A stretch of DNA of 6,059 bases from Acidobacteriaceae bacterium (GTDB lineage Bacteria > Acidobacteriota > Terriglobia > Terriglobales > Acidobacteriaceae): positions 1 through 6,059 of the forward strand of contig JASHUH010000092.1 in the NCBI GenBank assembly GCA_030040115.1, read 5' to 3'. The notes beneath the pieces were generated by a model. The model did not search any database, was not told the DNA's origin, and saw only the letters and a program-made list of their open reading frames with translations. A program made the position numbers and the translations under genes. The first letter of the stretch is position 1, and the number at the start of each line of letters is the position of its first letter. Positions 1-6,059 of this stretch are shown one piece after another.

Positions 1-254
1 GCGTTCGCCGCCGCCCTGCGCACAAAGGGATTCGCAAAGGCCAGCACAATCAACAGCACCAGGGCAAAGCGCAGCGCGAACAGCACCAGGTAGCGCAGCC
101 GCCGGTGCCGCGTCGAGCTCTGCGTCCCGCGCTCAAAGAACATCAGCGAGCTCACCGGCCTGGGCGTGGTCACGTGCTTGCGCAGCAGGTGCACGAACAC
201 CGGCACGCCCAGCGCCGCCAATCCGCCCAAAAACCATGGCGCAAGAAAGCCCAC
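1..254 (-). CDS. BatA-type membrane protein, N-terminal part only (runs off window)
   Basis: 84 complete codons are visible and the frame continues past the window edge. The start is read as GTG at 254-252, giving (M)GFLAPWFLGGLAALGVPVF, the typical opening of BatA N-terminal (aerotolerance regulator) proteins. Two hydrophobic helices are visible, about residues 3-24 and 54-76, joined by a basic and polar loop (LLRKHVTTPRPVSSLMFFER...) of the kind that follows the first helix in this family. This is followed by ANPFVRR, after which full-length relatives usually have a VWA or other periplasmic domain; that part is not in the window. An ATG exists five codons upstream (269-267), but AGGAGG sits correctly for the GTG. 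BatA-like proteins are the membrane partners of MoxR/DUF58 systems. The gene follows DUF58 after 98 nt, the longest gap in this cluster. Confidence 0.88.
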   Translation of the reverse strand, partial: MGFLAPWFLGGLAALGVPVFVHLLRKHVTTPRPVSSLMFFERGTQSSTRHRRLRYLVLFALRFALVLLIVLAFANPFVRRAAAN

Positions 255-352
255 TTCCGCCCTCCTCATCTGGGGCGCCCCGCCCTCGCCGCGACTTTGT
301 TGTTGCGGCTAGGGTGGAAACCGCCTCATTGCAAACTCACGCGGTCACATAC
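255..352. other. 98-nt gap between the DUF58 and BatA-type genes
   Basis: This is the only intergenic stretch longer than 15 nt. It contains the self-complementary decamer GGGGCGCCCC at 272-281, the ribosome site for the next gene, and a six-codon ATG-to-TAG frame at 329-309 on the minus strand. No T-run follows the palindrome and no convincing -35/-10 pair was found, so neither a terminator nor a promoter is called. Confidence 0.5.
261..266 (-). promoter_or_regulatory. Shine-Dalgarno site deciding the GTG start of the BatA-type gene
   Basis: AGGAGG on the minus strand, with a 6-nt spacer to GTG at 254-252. It also lies immediately after the competing in-frame ATG (269-267), which has only a distant GAGGG upstream. 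The site therefore favours GTG, in agreement with the family-typical N-terminus GFLAPWFL. Confidence 0.8.
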
Positions 353-1240
353 TCAGTTCCCCGCCTGCCGCAGCATCAAATACTCGCGCAGCGCCCTATC
401 CAAAGGTTGATTGGTCAAAAGCAGTTGATAATCCATTCCCGCCCCGCGCGTGCGCGAACGCAAATCCTCAATATGCGAGTCCACCTTCGCCCGGTACGTC
501 GTCTTCACATAATCCGGAATCACTTCCATCCGCTGATCGGTCTCCAGATCGACCAGAAGCGCGGAGCTCTTGAGCGCCGGCCGTATCTCCTCCGGGTCGA
601 GGATGTGAAACAGCACCACCTCGTGGCCCCGGAAGCGCAGTGGCGCAATCGTACGCACAATTGTTTCCGGCGCCTCGTAAAAATCCGAAATCACAATGGC
701 GATCCCGCGCCGGTGAAGAAAATTCTGAAAATGCGTGAGCGGCTTGGCGTAATCCGTGCGCGCGTGCGGCTCCGCCCGCTCCAGGCCCGCAAACAGCCGC
801 GCCAATTGCCCCGGCCGGGTCGAAGGACGGATGTACTCCCGCACCTCGTCATCGAAAACGATCAGCCCCGCCGCGTCGCGCTGATTGCGAATGGCAAGAT
901 AAAACAGCGAAGCGGCAATAAAGCGCGCGTAGTCCATCTTGATCGGCGGCCCGGACGTGTATTGCATGGAGTTGCTCGCGTCCAGCAGCACCGTAAGCTG
1001 ACTGTTCGTCTCGCCGCGATAGCGTTTCAAATAGCACCGCTCCGTGCGCGCATAAAGATTCCAATCCACGTGGCGCAAATCGTCTCCCGGCGTGTAGGCG
1101 CGGTACTCGGCAAACTCCTGGCTGAAGCCGAAATCCGGCGAGCGGTGCAGCCCAGCCACAAAGCCGTCCACCACCGTCTTCGCCAGCAGGTCCAGCGACG
1201 AGATGCCGGCCAGCACTTCGGGATCGAGAAACCGCTGCAT
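353..1240 (-). CDS. DUF58 domain protein with VWA-like fold and intact MIDAS motif
   Basis: 295 residues, cytoplasmic; no signal peptide or membrane segment is seen. The DUF58 signature is clear: FSQEFAEYRAYTPGDDLR (39-56) followed by HVDWNLYARTERCYLKRY (57-74), with an RGE immediately after. A VWA metal site follows: D87-A-S89-N-S91 (DxSxS), probable MIDAS threonine T162 and aspartate in ISDFYE (D186). The C-terminus has the usual YQLLLTNQPLDRALREYL pattern (271-288). DUF58 proteins are regularly encoded next to MoxR ATPases and are thought to be their adaptors or substrates. The start codon overlaps the MoxR stop by one base (TGATG), and a strong AAGGAGG lies 4 nt upstream inside the last MoxR codons, which supports this start and coupled translation. 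The predicted metal site is complete, unlike the divergent catalytic site of the caspase-like protein upstream. Confidence 0.94.
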   Translation of the reverse strand: MQRFLDPEVLAGISSLDLLAKTVVDGFVAGLHRSPDFGFSQEFAEYRAYTPGDDLRHVDWNLYARTERCYLKRYRGETNSQLTVLLDASNSMQYTSGPPIKMDYARFIAASLFYLAIRNQRDAAGLIVFDDEVREYIRPSTRPGQLARLFAGLERAEPHARTDYAKPLTHFQNFLHRRGIAIVISDFYEAPETIVRTIAPLRFRGHEVVLFHILDPEEIRPALKSSALLVDLETDQRMEVIPDYVKTTYRAKVDSHIEDLRSRTRGAGMDYQLLLTNQPLDRALREYLMLRQAGN

Positions 1241-2268
1241 CAGCCCTCCTTGGGCCGCTGCGCCTGCGCAAGCAGTTGCTTGAGAATGTCGTCGGCGTCC
1301 ACGCGGTCCGACTCGGCGTGAAAGTTCAGCAAAATGCGGTGCCGCAACACCGGCACCGCCACTGACGTGATGTCCTCGTAGGTTACGTGATAGCGCTTGT
1401 GCGAGAGAGCCCGCGCCTTCGCGCCCAGCACAATGAATTGCGCCGCGCGCACGCTGGCCCCATAGTTCACATACTTCTTGATGAGCTCGGGCGCGTTTTC
1501 ACTCTTCGGCCGCGTGGAGCGCACCAGCCCGATCACAAACCGCGACAGCGTCTCCGCAATCGGCGTCATGCGCACCAGTTGCTGAAAGTCCAGCATATCC
1601 TCGGCTGAACTCACTGCCTCCACATTCGCCACCCGCGTCGCCGTCGTCCGGTCAATCACCTTCAATTCGTCGTCGGCGCTCAGGTCTTCGAGAATGGTGT
1701 TAAAGAGAAAGCGATCAAGTTGCGCCTCGGGCAGCGGATACGTGCCTTCGAGCTCGATCGGGTTTTGCGTGGCCAGCACGAAGAACGGCGACGGCAGATG
1801 ATAGAGATGCCCGCGCACCGTGCACGAGTGTTCCTGCATGGCTTCGAGCAGCGCCGACTGCGTCTTGGGCGGTGTGCGGTTGATTTCGTCCGCGAGCAGG
1901 ATGTTGCCGAAGATGGGCCCTTCCACAAACGTCCACTTGCGGTGGCCGGTGGACAAATCCTCTTCAATAATGTCGGTTCCCGTGATGTCGGAAGGCATCA
2001 GGTCCGGCGTGAACTGGATGCGCCGGAACACAAGTCCCAGCGCATCGGCAATTGTCCGCACCATCAGCGTCTTCGCCGTACCCGGCATGCCCGTCATCAG
2101 AACATGGCCGCCTACAAAAATCGCAATCAATATCTCGTCCAGCACCTCTTCCTGGCCTACGATCACCGCGCGCACCTGCGTGAGGATTTTCTCGCGCACG
2201 TCGTGAAAATGCTCGATGCGCTCCTGAAGCAGCGCGGCGTCCTGATTCAATCCGGCAAAGGTCACCAT
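1240..2268 (-). CDS. MoxR-family AAA+ ATPase
   Basis: 342 residues, typical MoxR length. Visible motifs in order: Walker A GMPGTAKT (60-67, with Lys66), Walker B ILLADEINR (123-131), sensor 1 ATQNP (166-170), arginine-finger region PEAQLDRF (180-187, Arg186) and sensor 2 GASVRA (270-275, Arg274). The first ~30 residues are a helical lead (ERIEHFHDVREKIL) before the conserved IVGQEE. All catalytic elements are present, so ATP hydrolysis is expected. MoxR proteins are cytoplasmic chaperone-like ATPases that work with VWA-domain partners in protein or cofactor maturation and stress tolerance; the partner here is presumably the DUF58 product, whose gene overlaps the stop. The start at 2268 lies 15 nt after the TPR gene stop. 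Only a weak purine-rich AAAGAGA precedes it, so translation may depend on ribosomes arriving from upstream. Confidence 0.95.
   Translation of the reverse strand: MVTFAGLNQDAALLQERIEHFHDVREKILTQVRAVIVGQEEVLDEILIAIFVGGHVLMTGMPGTAKTLMVRTIADALGLVFRRIQFTPDLMPSDITGTDIIEEDLSTGHRKWTFVEGPIFGNILLADEINRTPPKTQSALLEAMQEHSCTVRGHLYHLPSPFFVLATQNPIELEGTYPLPEAQLDRFLFNTILEDLSADDELKVIDRTTATRVANVEAVSSAEDMLDFQQLVRMTPIAETLSRFVIGLVRSTRPKSENAPELIKKYVNYGASVRAAQFIVLGAKARALSHKRYHVTYEDITSVAVPVLRHRILLNFHAESDRVDADDILKQLLAQAQRPKEG
1245..1251 (-). promoter_or_regulatory. Shine-Dalgarno site for the DUF58 gene, inside the MoxR C-terminal codons
   Basis: AAGGAGG on the minus strand, formed by the last Lys-Glu-Gly codons of MoxR, with a 4-nt spacer to the ATG at 1240. 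The start overlaps the MoxR stop as TGATG. This is the strongest ribosome site in the window after that of the BatA-type gene and suggests efficient coupled translation of the two partner proteins. Confidence 0.75.
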
Positions 2269-2283
2269 AGATTCTCTTTCCCT

Positions 2284-4488
2284 TCAATTGGGTTTCGCGG
2301 ATGGTCCCTGTAACTCCAGCAATAACTTCTGCGCCGGCCGGTAATCCGGCGCAACTTCGAGAGCCGCCAAAACGCTGTCCTGGGCCTTGTCCTTCTGCCC
2401 CGCGGCATAATACGCCTGCGCCAAGTCGAACTCCGCTCCCGCCTTGTCCACCGGGTTCGACGCCACCAGCGCGCTATACTCGCGAATCGCGTTGTCGTAT
2501 TGCTTCTGCGCGTAGAGCAGATCGCCGAGTCGCCGGTGCAGATCGTCATTCTTCACCGGGTAGATGTAATTGATGCGTTCGAGAGTCGCCACGGCTTCGG
2601 CATTTTGTCCCGCGCCCTCTTCCAGCGCCGCCAAGCGCTTCAACGCGTCCGGTGATTGACCGCCTTCATGCTCGTACGCGGTCAAAATCGCCATTTCCGC
2701 CTTTTTATCGCCCTGCGCCCGGTCCGCATCCGCAATCAGTTCGTACACGTTCGCATCGTCCACGTATTGCGGATACATCGCCAGCACTGCCGGACCCGCC
2801 TGCACCACGGTTCCGTAGGACTTTTGCGCATCGGCGGCCACCAGCGCCTTCAGCTTTTCCCGCCAGGCGTCGAAATTCGCGGCCTCGGTCCCGTACTTGC
2901 CGTTGATCCATGCTATGTATTGCTGGTCGAACTGCTCCGGTTTCAGCCCCAGGTCCTGCTCGATCGACTGCGGCGTCGTCGCTAAATGAGCATACGAGTG
3001 CACCATGTCGAGCAGCTTTCCCGCACCCCACTTTTCCTGGATGTAGTCGCAAATGCTGCCCGCCTCGAAATAGGAAACAATCACCTGCGAGGGATACTGC
3101 GGGTACACAAATCCCCGATCGAGCTTCTCCACCGGCAGCAACTTTCTGTCGCGGATCGCCGCCAGCACCTCGGGCGTGACCCGGTTACGCCACTCCGGCG
3201 AGCGCTCGCCTTCTTCGTGCACCGCCAGTCCCTCGGTAAACCAGCGCGGCACGTGATGATTGGTCGCTGTCAAAATGAACACGTGGCTCATTTCGTGCCA
3301 CAGCGTTGCGCCCCAATTGAAATCGCCCGGCTGCCGCGCCGAAGGGCTGTCCATGGCCACCACTTCGCCGAAAGTCACGCCCAGGGCGCCCAGCCCTGGC
3401 ATTCCCGTGGTGCGCACCGCAAAATCTTCGTGGTTCGGATAAACCTCCACCTGCACCGGGCCGGGCAGCGTCATCTGGTACTTCTTCGAGTAAGCGGCGA
3501 TAATCGTGTGTAGCTCCGGCTGCATATACGGCAGCAGCACCGCGGCTTCGTTTTTGTCCAGTTTCAAAATGGTTTCGCTGTCGCGGAACGTTTCGTAATT
3601 CTTGTAGCTGTCCAGCAAGCGCAGACTGTTCACCGTCGCCGCGTCGCGGTAGCCGTTGTTGTAGGCCAGCTCCAACTCCTGGTAGGGCTCATCCTCCTTG
3701 CCCAGCCGCATCAAATCGACGCCCAGCTCCGAGTGCGCCGACCACAGCCTCGGATTGGCTTCGATCGCTTTGCGGTAATACGTCACTGCCTCCTCGTACA
3801 GGTAGTGCAACTCGAGCTGGCGCGCCACCAACTCATAACCCTCGCCGTAGCTGGGGTTGATCGCCGCAATCTTCGCGAACCACGCGTCGGGCGAACGGTC
3901 GTCGATCAGCTCCATAGCGGCGTGAATCGCCATCGCATCCAGTGCGTCGCTCTCGAGGGCGATGGCCCTGTCCGCCTCCGCTGCCGCCGCATCGCGATCG
4001 TCATTGGTCAGCGCAATGTCCGCCATCAGCTCATGCGCCTCGGCCAGCTTGGGATCGAGCGCGATGGCCTTCGCGGCATACTCCTCGGCGTGCCCGTCGA
4101 ATCCGTCCATCGAAACCGTAGCCAGCCCCACATATGCCTCGGCGTTCGACGGATCCTTCTCCAGCGCCTCCTTGAAAAGCCCTTCCGCGTCGGCGTCATT
4201 AAAGCGTTTGTGCAGCAGCATGCCCCAGCGCACCTTGTAGAGCGCCTGGCTGTCCTTGGGATCGGCCGCCAGCCGGAACTGCGCGTTGGCCTGCTCCCAT
4301 TCCTCCAGACCCCAGAAGCCTTCGGCGCGGTAATACGCATCATTGCTGCGCGTCAGGCTGTCGAAGCAGGCTTGCGCCTCGGCGCCATGACCATGTTTGC
4401 GCAGCGCCCAGCAATCCGTGGGAACCGCGGCGTGCGCCAGCACGGCGCAGGTCGCCAGAAGCGCCGAAATCGCCAGCGCCCGCCTCAT
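2284..4488 (-). CDS. Exported TPR protein with a zinc metallopeptidase (peptidase MA-like gluzincin) domain
   Basis: 734 residues. The start at 4488 overlaps the preceding stop (ATGA) and is preceded by GGGAGAG with an 8-nt spacer. Residues 1-20 look like a signal peptide with AHA|AV cleavage, placing the protein in the periplasm or outside. Residues about 25-285 hold tandem TPR-like helix pairs (for example 84-114, 118-147, 150-181, 218-247), several ending in the ALDP/ALEKDP-type turn. The central part (about 300-530) is a peptidase MA-like domain: H398-E-M-S-H402 supplies two zinc ligands and the catalytic glutamate, and W416-F-T-E419-G supplies the probable third ligand 17 residues later. 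All these residues are intact, so an active enzyme is expected. A second TPR block occupies about 577-725 (clearest at 647-680 and 682-714). The architecture suggests a scaffolded protease or assembly factor; its substrate is unknown. It lies directly between the caspase-like gene and moxR, 15 nt upstream of the latter. Confidence 0.88.
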   Translation of the reverse strand: MRRALAISALLATCAVLAHAAVPTDCWALRKHGHGAEAQACFDSLTRSNDAYYRAEGFWGLEEWEQANAQFRLAADPKDSQALYKVRWGMLLHKRFNDADAEGLFKEALEKDPSNAEAYVGLATVSMDGFDGHAEEYAAKAIALDPKLAEAHELMADIALTNDDRDAAAAEADRAIALESDALDAMAIHAAMELIDDRSPDAWFAKIAAINPSYGEGYELVARQLELHYLYEEAVTYYRKAIEANPRLWSAHSELGVDLMRLGKEDEPYQELELAYNNGYRDAATVNSLRLLDSYKNYETFRDSETILKLDKNEAAVLLPYMQPELHTIIAAYSKKYQMTLPGPVQVEVYPNHEDFAVRTTGMPGLGALGVTFGEVVAMDSPSARQPGDFNWGATLWHEMSHVFILTATNHHVPRWFTEGLAVHEEGERSPEWRNRVTPEVLAAIRDRKLLPVEKLDRGFVYPQYPSQVIVSYFEAGSICDYIQEKWGAGKLLDMVHSYAHLATTPQSIEQDLGLKPEQFDQQYIAWINGKYGTEAANFDAWREKLKALVAADAQKSYGTVVQAGPAVLAMYPQYVDDANVYELIADADRAQGDKKAEMAILTAYEHEGGQSPDALKRLAALEEGAGQNAEAVATLERINYIYPVKNDDLHRRLGDLLYAQKQYDNAIREYSALVASNPVDKAGAEFDLAQAYYAAGQKDKAQDSVLAALEVAPDYRPAQKLLLELQGPSAKPN

Positions 4489-5411
4489 TTGTCCAGCTCT
4501 CCCTGCACCTTGGCCAGCGACACCAGCGCCGTGGTCAGTTGCTTTTTATAGTCTTCCGGATCCATGGCCGGTTTCTCGTACTTCAGCATGTCGATCTTCT
4601 CTTCCAGATCGTCCTTCTGCTTCAACAGCGCGCGCTTCGCCGGATCGTTCATCGCCTCCTGGCTGGCGCCCGTGCGCAGTAGCGTGAAGGTCGAAAGAAA
4701 CAAGCCCTCGCCATTTCCCGCTTCGCGAACGGGGTCGCCGGAGCCGGTGTCGTTAAACACCGCGTGCTCCGTCGCCAGCCGTTTTTGCGAGTCGTAAAAC
4801 GCCGCGGTCTTTGTGGTCGCGTACGTGAACGCCTCCATCGCGCTCACCGATCCGCTCTTGTCCGTATCCGCCGAGGGATCCTGGAACGCCTCCACCCAGT
4901 AGCGCGCAAAGACCGTGGCGTTCTTCTCCGTTCCCGATTTCGTGGCGGCAATCACCGCGCGTCCGGGCCGCTCCAGCGCCGGCGCCGCTCCGCCGCTCGC
5001 ACTCGTGGTGTCCACAATCAACTGCCGCTTCGAGGCGATGTGGTCGCACAGTTGCGCAATCTCGCCCGCGGTCATATCCGGCCCCACCAGGTTGAACTTG
5101 TACTCAACCCCGTCATAGGACCCATGTCCGATCAGCACCAGCACAAAATCGTCGTCCGCCTTGGCCTCGCGCGCGGTTTCCTCCAGCGCCGCTCGCAACT
5201 GCGCCGCCGTCGATTGCGCGCCCGTCAACGTGGTCACGTGCGCCGCCGGACCTTCGGCCGTATAAACCCGGCTCAACTCGTTGGCGTCCGCTGTAAATCG
5301 CTGCACGTAATCCGGCTCGCCGCCCAGCCCGGCCACGATCACAAAGTACGTGACCGCGCGCGCCTGCGCCGCTATCGCCAAGGCCAGCACTGCCAGCCAC
5401 GCGCGCCTCAT
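4485..5411 (-). CDS. Secreted caspase/C13-like (clan CD) protein lacking the nucleophilic cysteine, with an EF-hand loop
   Basis: 308 residues. The start at 5411 gives a clean signal peptide, MRRAWLAVLALAIAAQARA, with an ARA cleavage site near residue 19. The frame stays open upstream to 5762, but that part lies inside the previous gene and looks non-coding. The domain has a clan CD layout: a hydrophobic strand ending LIGHGSYDG (H96-G97, the expected catalytic histidine), then GPDMTAGEIAQL, then strand LIVD134 followed by TTSASG, where caspases and C13 peptidases carry DxC. Thr136 occupies the expected cysteine position. The only cysteine in the mature protein is C122, before the strand. Residues 182-193 (DTDKSGSVSAME) form a canonical 12-residue EF-hand loop. 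Residues about 255-306 are charged and helical, possibly coiled coil. It probably acts in the periplasm as a pseudo-peptidase or binding protein; a Ser/Thr nucleophile is possible but unproven. It overlaps both neighbours by four bases, so production of all three is probably coupled. Confidence 0.82.
   Translation of the reverse strand: MRRAWLAVLALAIAAQARAVTYFVIVAGLGGEPDYVQRFTADANELSRVYTAEGPAAHVTTLTGAQSTAAQLRAALEETAREAKADDDFVLVLIGHGSYDGVEYKFNLVGPDMTAGEIAQLCDHIASKRQLIVDTTSASGGAAPALERPGRAVIAATKSGTEKNATVFARYWVEAFQDPSADTDKSGSVSAMEAFTYATTKTAAFYDSQKRLATEHAVFNDTGSGDPVREAGNGEGLFLSTFTLLRTGASQEAMNDPAKRALLKQKDDLEEKIDMLKYEKPAMDPEDYKKQLTTALVSLAKVQGELDK
4497..4503 (-). promoter_or_regulatory. Shine-Dalgarno-like site for the TPR/metallopeptidase gene
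   Basis: GGGAGAG on the minus strand with an 8-nt spacer to the ATG at 4488. It is formed by the C-terminal Gly-Glu codons of the caspase-like protein. Together with the ATGA overlap it supports reinitiation or coupled translation at this junction. Confidence 0.5.
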
Positions 5412-6059
5412 ATCACCCCCCACTTCCGGCGCAGCAGCCACTCCAGCAGCGGCAGCCCCAACAAAAGCAGAAAGACGATCGGCATGTCCCACAACTCCTT
5501 GGTGCTGCGCACGGAGATGCCGGCTTCGGAATACGAGATGTCGCGCGGCAGATTCTTCAGGTCCGTCGACTTCCAATAGCGCCCCCCGGTTTCTTGGGCA
5601 AGCTGCTCCAGCAATCGCCGGTTCTGTCCTGTATGAAAGTTCTCCGCCACGCCGTCTTCGCGTTGAAAGGTCAGCACATCGCTTCCCAGCGGATCGGACT
5701 GGTCGGACGCCGGGCTCGCCGTCACCTCGGCCAGGTACGTGCCCGGCTTCTCCGCTGTCCAATCCCCCTGGTACAAGCCGGGAGTGTCTGCCGACGGCGT
5801 CAGATCGACCATCGTATTCACGCCGCCCGGCCCCACAATGTGCGCCGCCACGTCGGCATCCGCCGAAGGTTGAAACTGCGCATTGCGCACCTGGGCCGAA
5901 ATCTGCACTTGCCCCTCATCCGCCAGCAGCCGCGCCGGCATCGACACCGTCACCGGCCCCGGCGACTCCGCAATCAGCCAACGCAAAAGCTGCTGCCAGA
6001 ACAAATCGTGCGCGGGGTCTCCCAGCGGCTCACTCATTTGCCAGCGCCACGTGCCGCCG
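5408..6059 (-). CDS. C-terminal part of Bat-operon-type membrane protein (glutamine amidotransferase/VWA-like), 5' end outside window
   Basis: The reading frame is open to the window edge; 216 residues are visible. A methionine codon at 6037 begins an apparent 209-residue protein, but the seven preceding codons read GGTWRWQ in frame. The joined WRWQMSEP...FWQQLLRWL pattern matches the end of the GATase-like fold in large membrane proteins of Bat/MoxR clusters, so that methionine is very probably internal. Visible order: end of the GATase-like domain (residues 1-30), a beta-rich Ig-like region (about 34-130, with a GLYQGDW...GTYLAEV pattern), a short LLEQLAQETGGRYW segment (149-162), one transmembrane helix (about 191-208) and a short basic tail RRKWGVI. 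The bulk is therefore probably outside the cytoplasm, with the tail inside. Its stop overlaps the start of the caspase-like gene by four bases (ATGA), implying co-translation. The family is recalled, not searched; whether the missing part has a VWA domain cannot be seen. Confidence 0.8.
   Translation of the reverse strand, partial: GGTWRWQMSEPLGDPAHDLFWQQLLRWLIAESPGPVTVSMPARLLADEGQVQISAQVRNAQFQPSADADVAAHIVGPGGVNTMVDLTPSADTPGLYQGDWTAEKPGTYLAEVTASPASDQSDPLGSDVLTFQREDGVAENFHTGQNRRLLEQLAQETGGRYWKSTDLKNLPRDISYSEAGISVRSTKELWDMPIVFLLLLGLPLLEWLLRRKWGVI
5412..5420 (-). promoter_or_regulatory. Extended Shine-Dalgarno-like site for the caspase-like gene
   Basis: GGGGGTGAT directly precedes the ATG at 5411. 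It matches eight of nine bases of the extended anti-16S complement GGAGGTGAT, with the G-rich core 4 nt from the start. It lies in the last codons (WGVI) of the upstream membrane protein and supports 5411 as the real start rather than the in-frame ATG at 5762. Confidence 0.55.

Noticed and set aside
272..281. Palindrome GGGGCGCCCC as a terminator or operator
   Set aside because: It has no loop, no following T-run, and such a decamer is expected by chance in GC-rich DNA.
309..329. Six-codon minus-strand mini-ORF (MRRFPP) as a leader peptide for the BatA-type gene
   Set aside because: It has no ribosome site and no attenuator structure; the resemblance to other ATGAGGCG starts is too short to count.
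305..333. Possible promoter with TTGCAA, a 17-nt spacer and TAGCCG on the minus strand
   Set aside because: The -10 element matches consensus at only the first two positions and the -35 at four of six.
236..1321. Long plus-strand open frame (361 codons)
   Set aside because: It is antisense to DUF58 and the end of moxR, is Arg/His-rich with no domain pattern, and is explained by high GC in third positions.
4446..4457. Lipobox-like LATC in the signal peptide of the TPR protein (Cys14)
   Set aside because: Threonine before the cysteine is atypical, the hydrophobic stretch continues past it, and a better AHA|AV cleavage site follows at residue 20.
3733..4551. Plus-strand open frame (272 codons) opposite the TPR region
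   Set aside because: Composition is that of an antisense shadow; the minus strand has well-formed TPR repeats and a signal peptide.
4485..5762. Longer 425-residue version of the caspase-like protein starting at 5762
   Set aside because: The extra 117 residues lie within the upstream membrane-protein gene, are rich in Arg, Ala and Gly, and precede a clear signal peptide that starts at 5411.

Overview
The window is GC-rich, densely packed bacterial chromosome. All six supported genes lie on the minus strand and read right to left as one apparent operon. The combination of a MoxR AAA+ ATPase, a DUF58 VWA protein and a BatA-type membrane protein with an exported caspase-like protein and an exported TPR/metallopeptidase suggests an Acidobacteriota-like (Terriglobia-type) organism. 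That assignment rests on family recall and base composition, not on a database search, so it is moderate at best.

In transcription order (high to low coordinates) the genes are: (1) 6059-5408, the C-terminal part of a membrane-anchored, Bat-operon-type protein resembling glutamine amidotransferase/VWA proteins, with its start outside the window; (2) 5411-4485, a secreted caspase/C13-like (clan CD) protein with an HG histidine motif, no cysteine at the expected nucleophile position, a canonical EF-hand loop and a helical C-terminal tail; (3) 4488-2284, an exported TPR protein with an HEMSH...WFTEG gluzincin metallopeptidase domain between two TPR blocks; (4) 2268-1240, a MoxR-family AAA+ ATPase; (5) 1240-353, a DUF58 protein with an intact VWA MIDAS motif; (6) 254-1, the N-terminus of a BatA-type membrane protein, cut by the window edge.

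The junctions are tight: ATGA overlaps between 1/2 and 2/3, a 15-nt gap between 3/4, a TGATG overlap between 4/5, and a 98-nt gap before gene 6. This points to co-transcription and translational coupling. MoxR, DUF58 and BatA/VWA proteins are known to work together in envelope-associated stress tolerance or protein and cofactor maturation. Here the system carries two extra exported proteins, a probable pseudo-caspase and a zinc peptidase with protein-interaction repeats. An inferred model is a cytoplasmic ATPase plus DUF58 module acting with membrane VWA proteins on an envelope assembly that includes the two protease-like partners.

No RNA genes, mobile elements, CRISPR arrays, convincing promoters or terminators were seen. 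No gene-free stretch exceeds 98 nt. Long open frames on the plus strand are antisense shadows of these genes.
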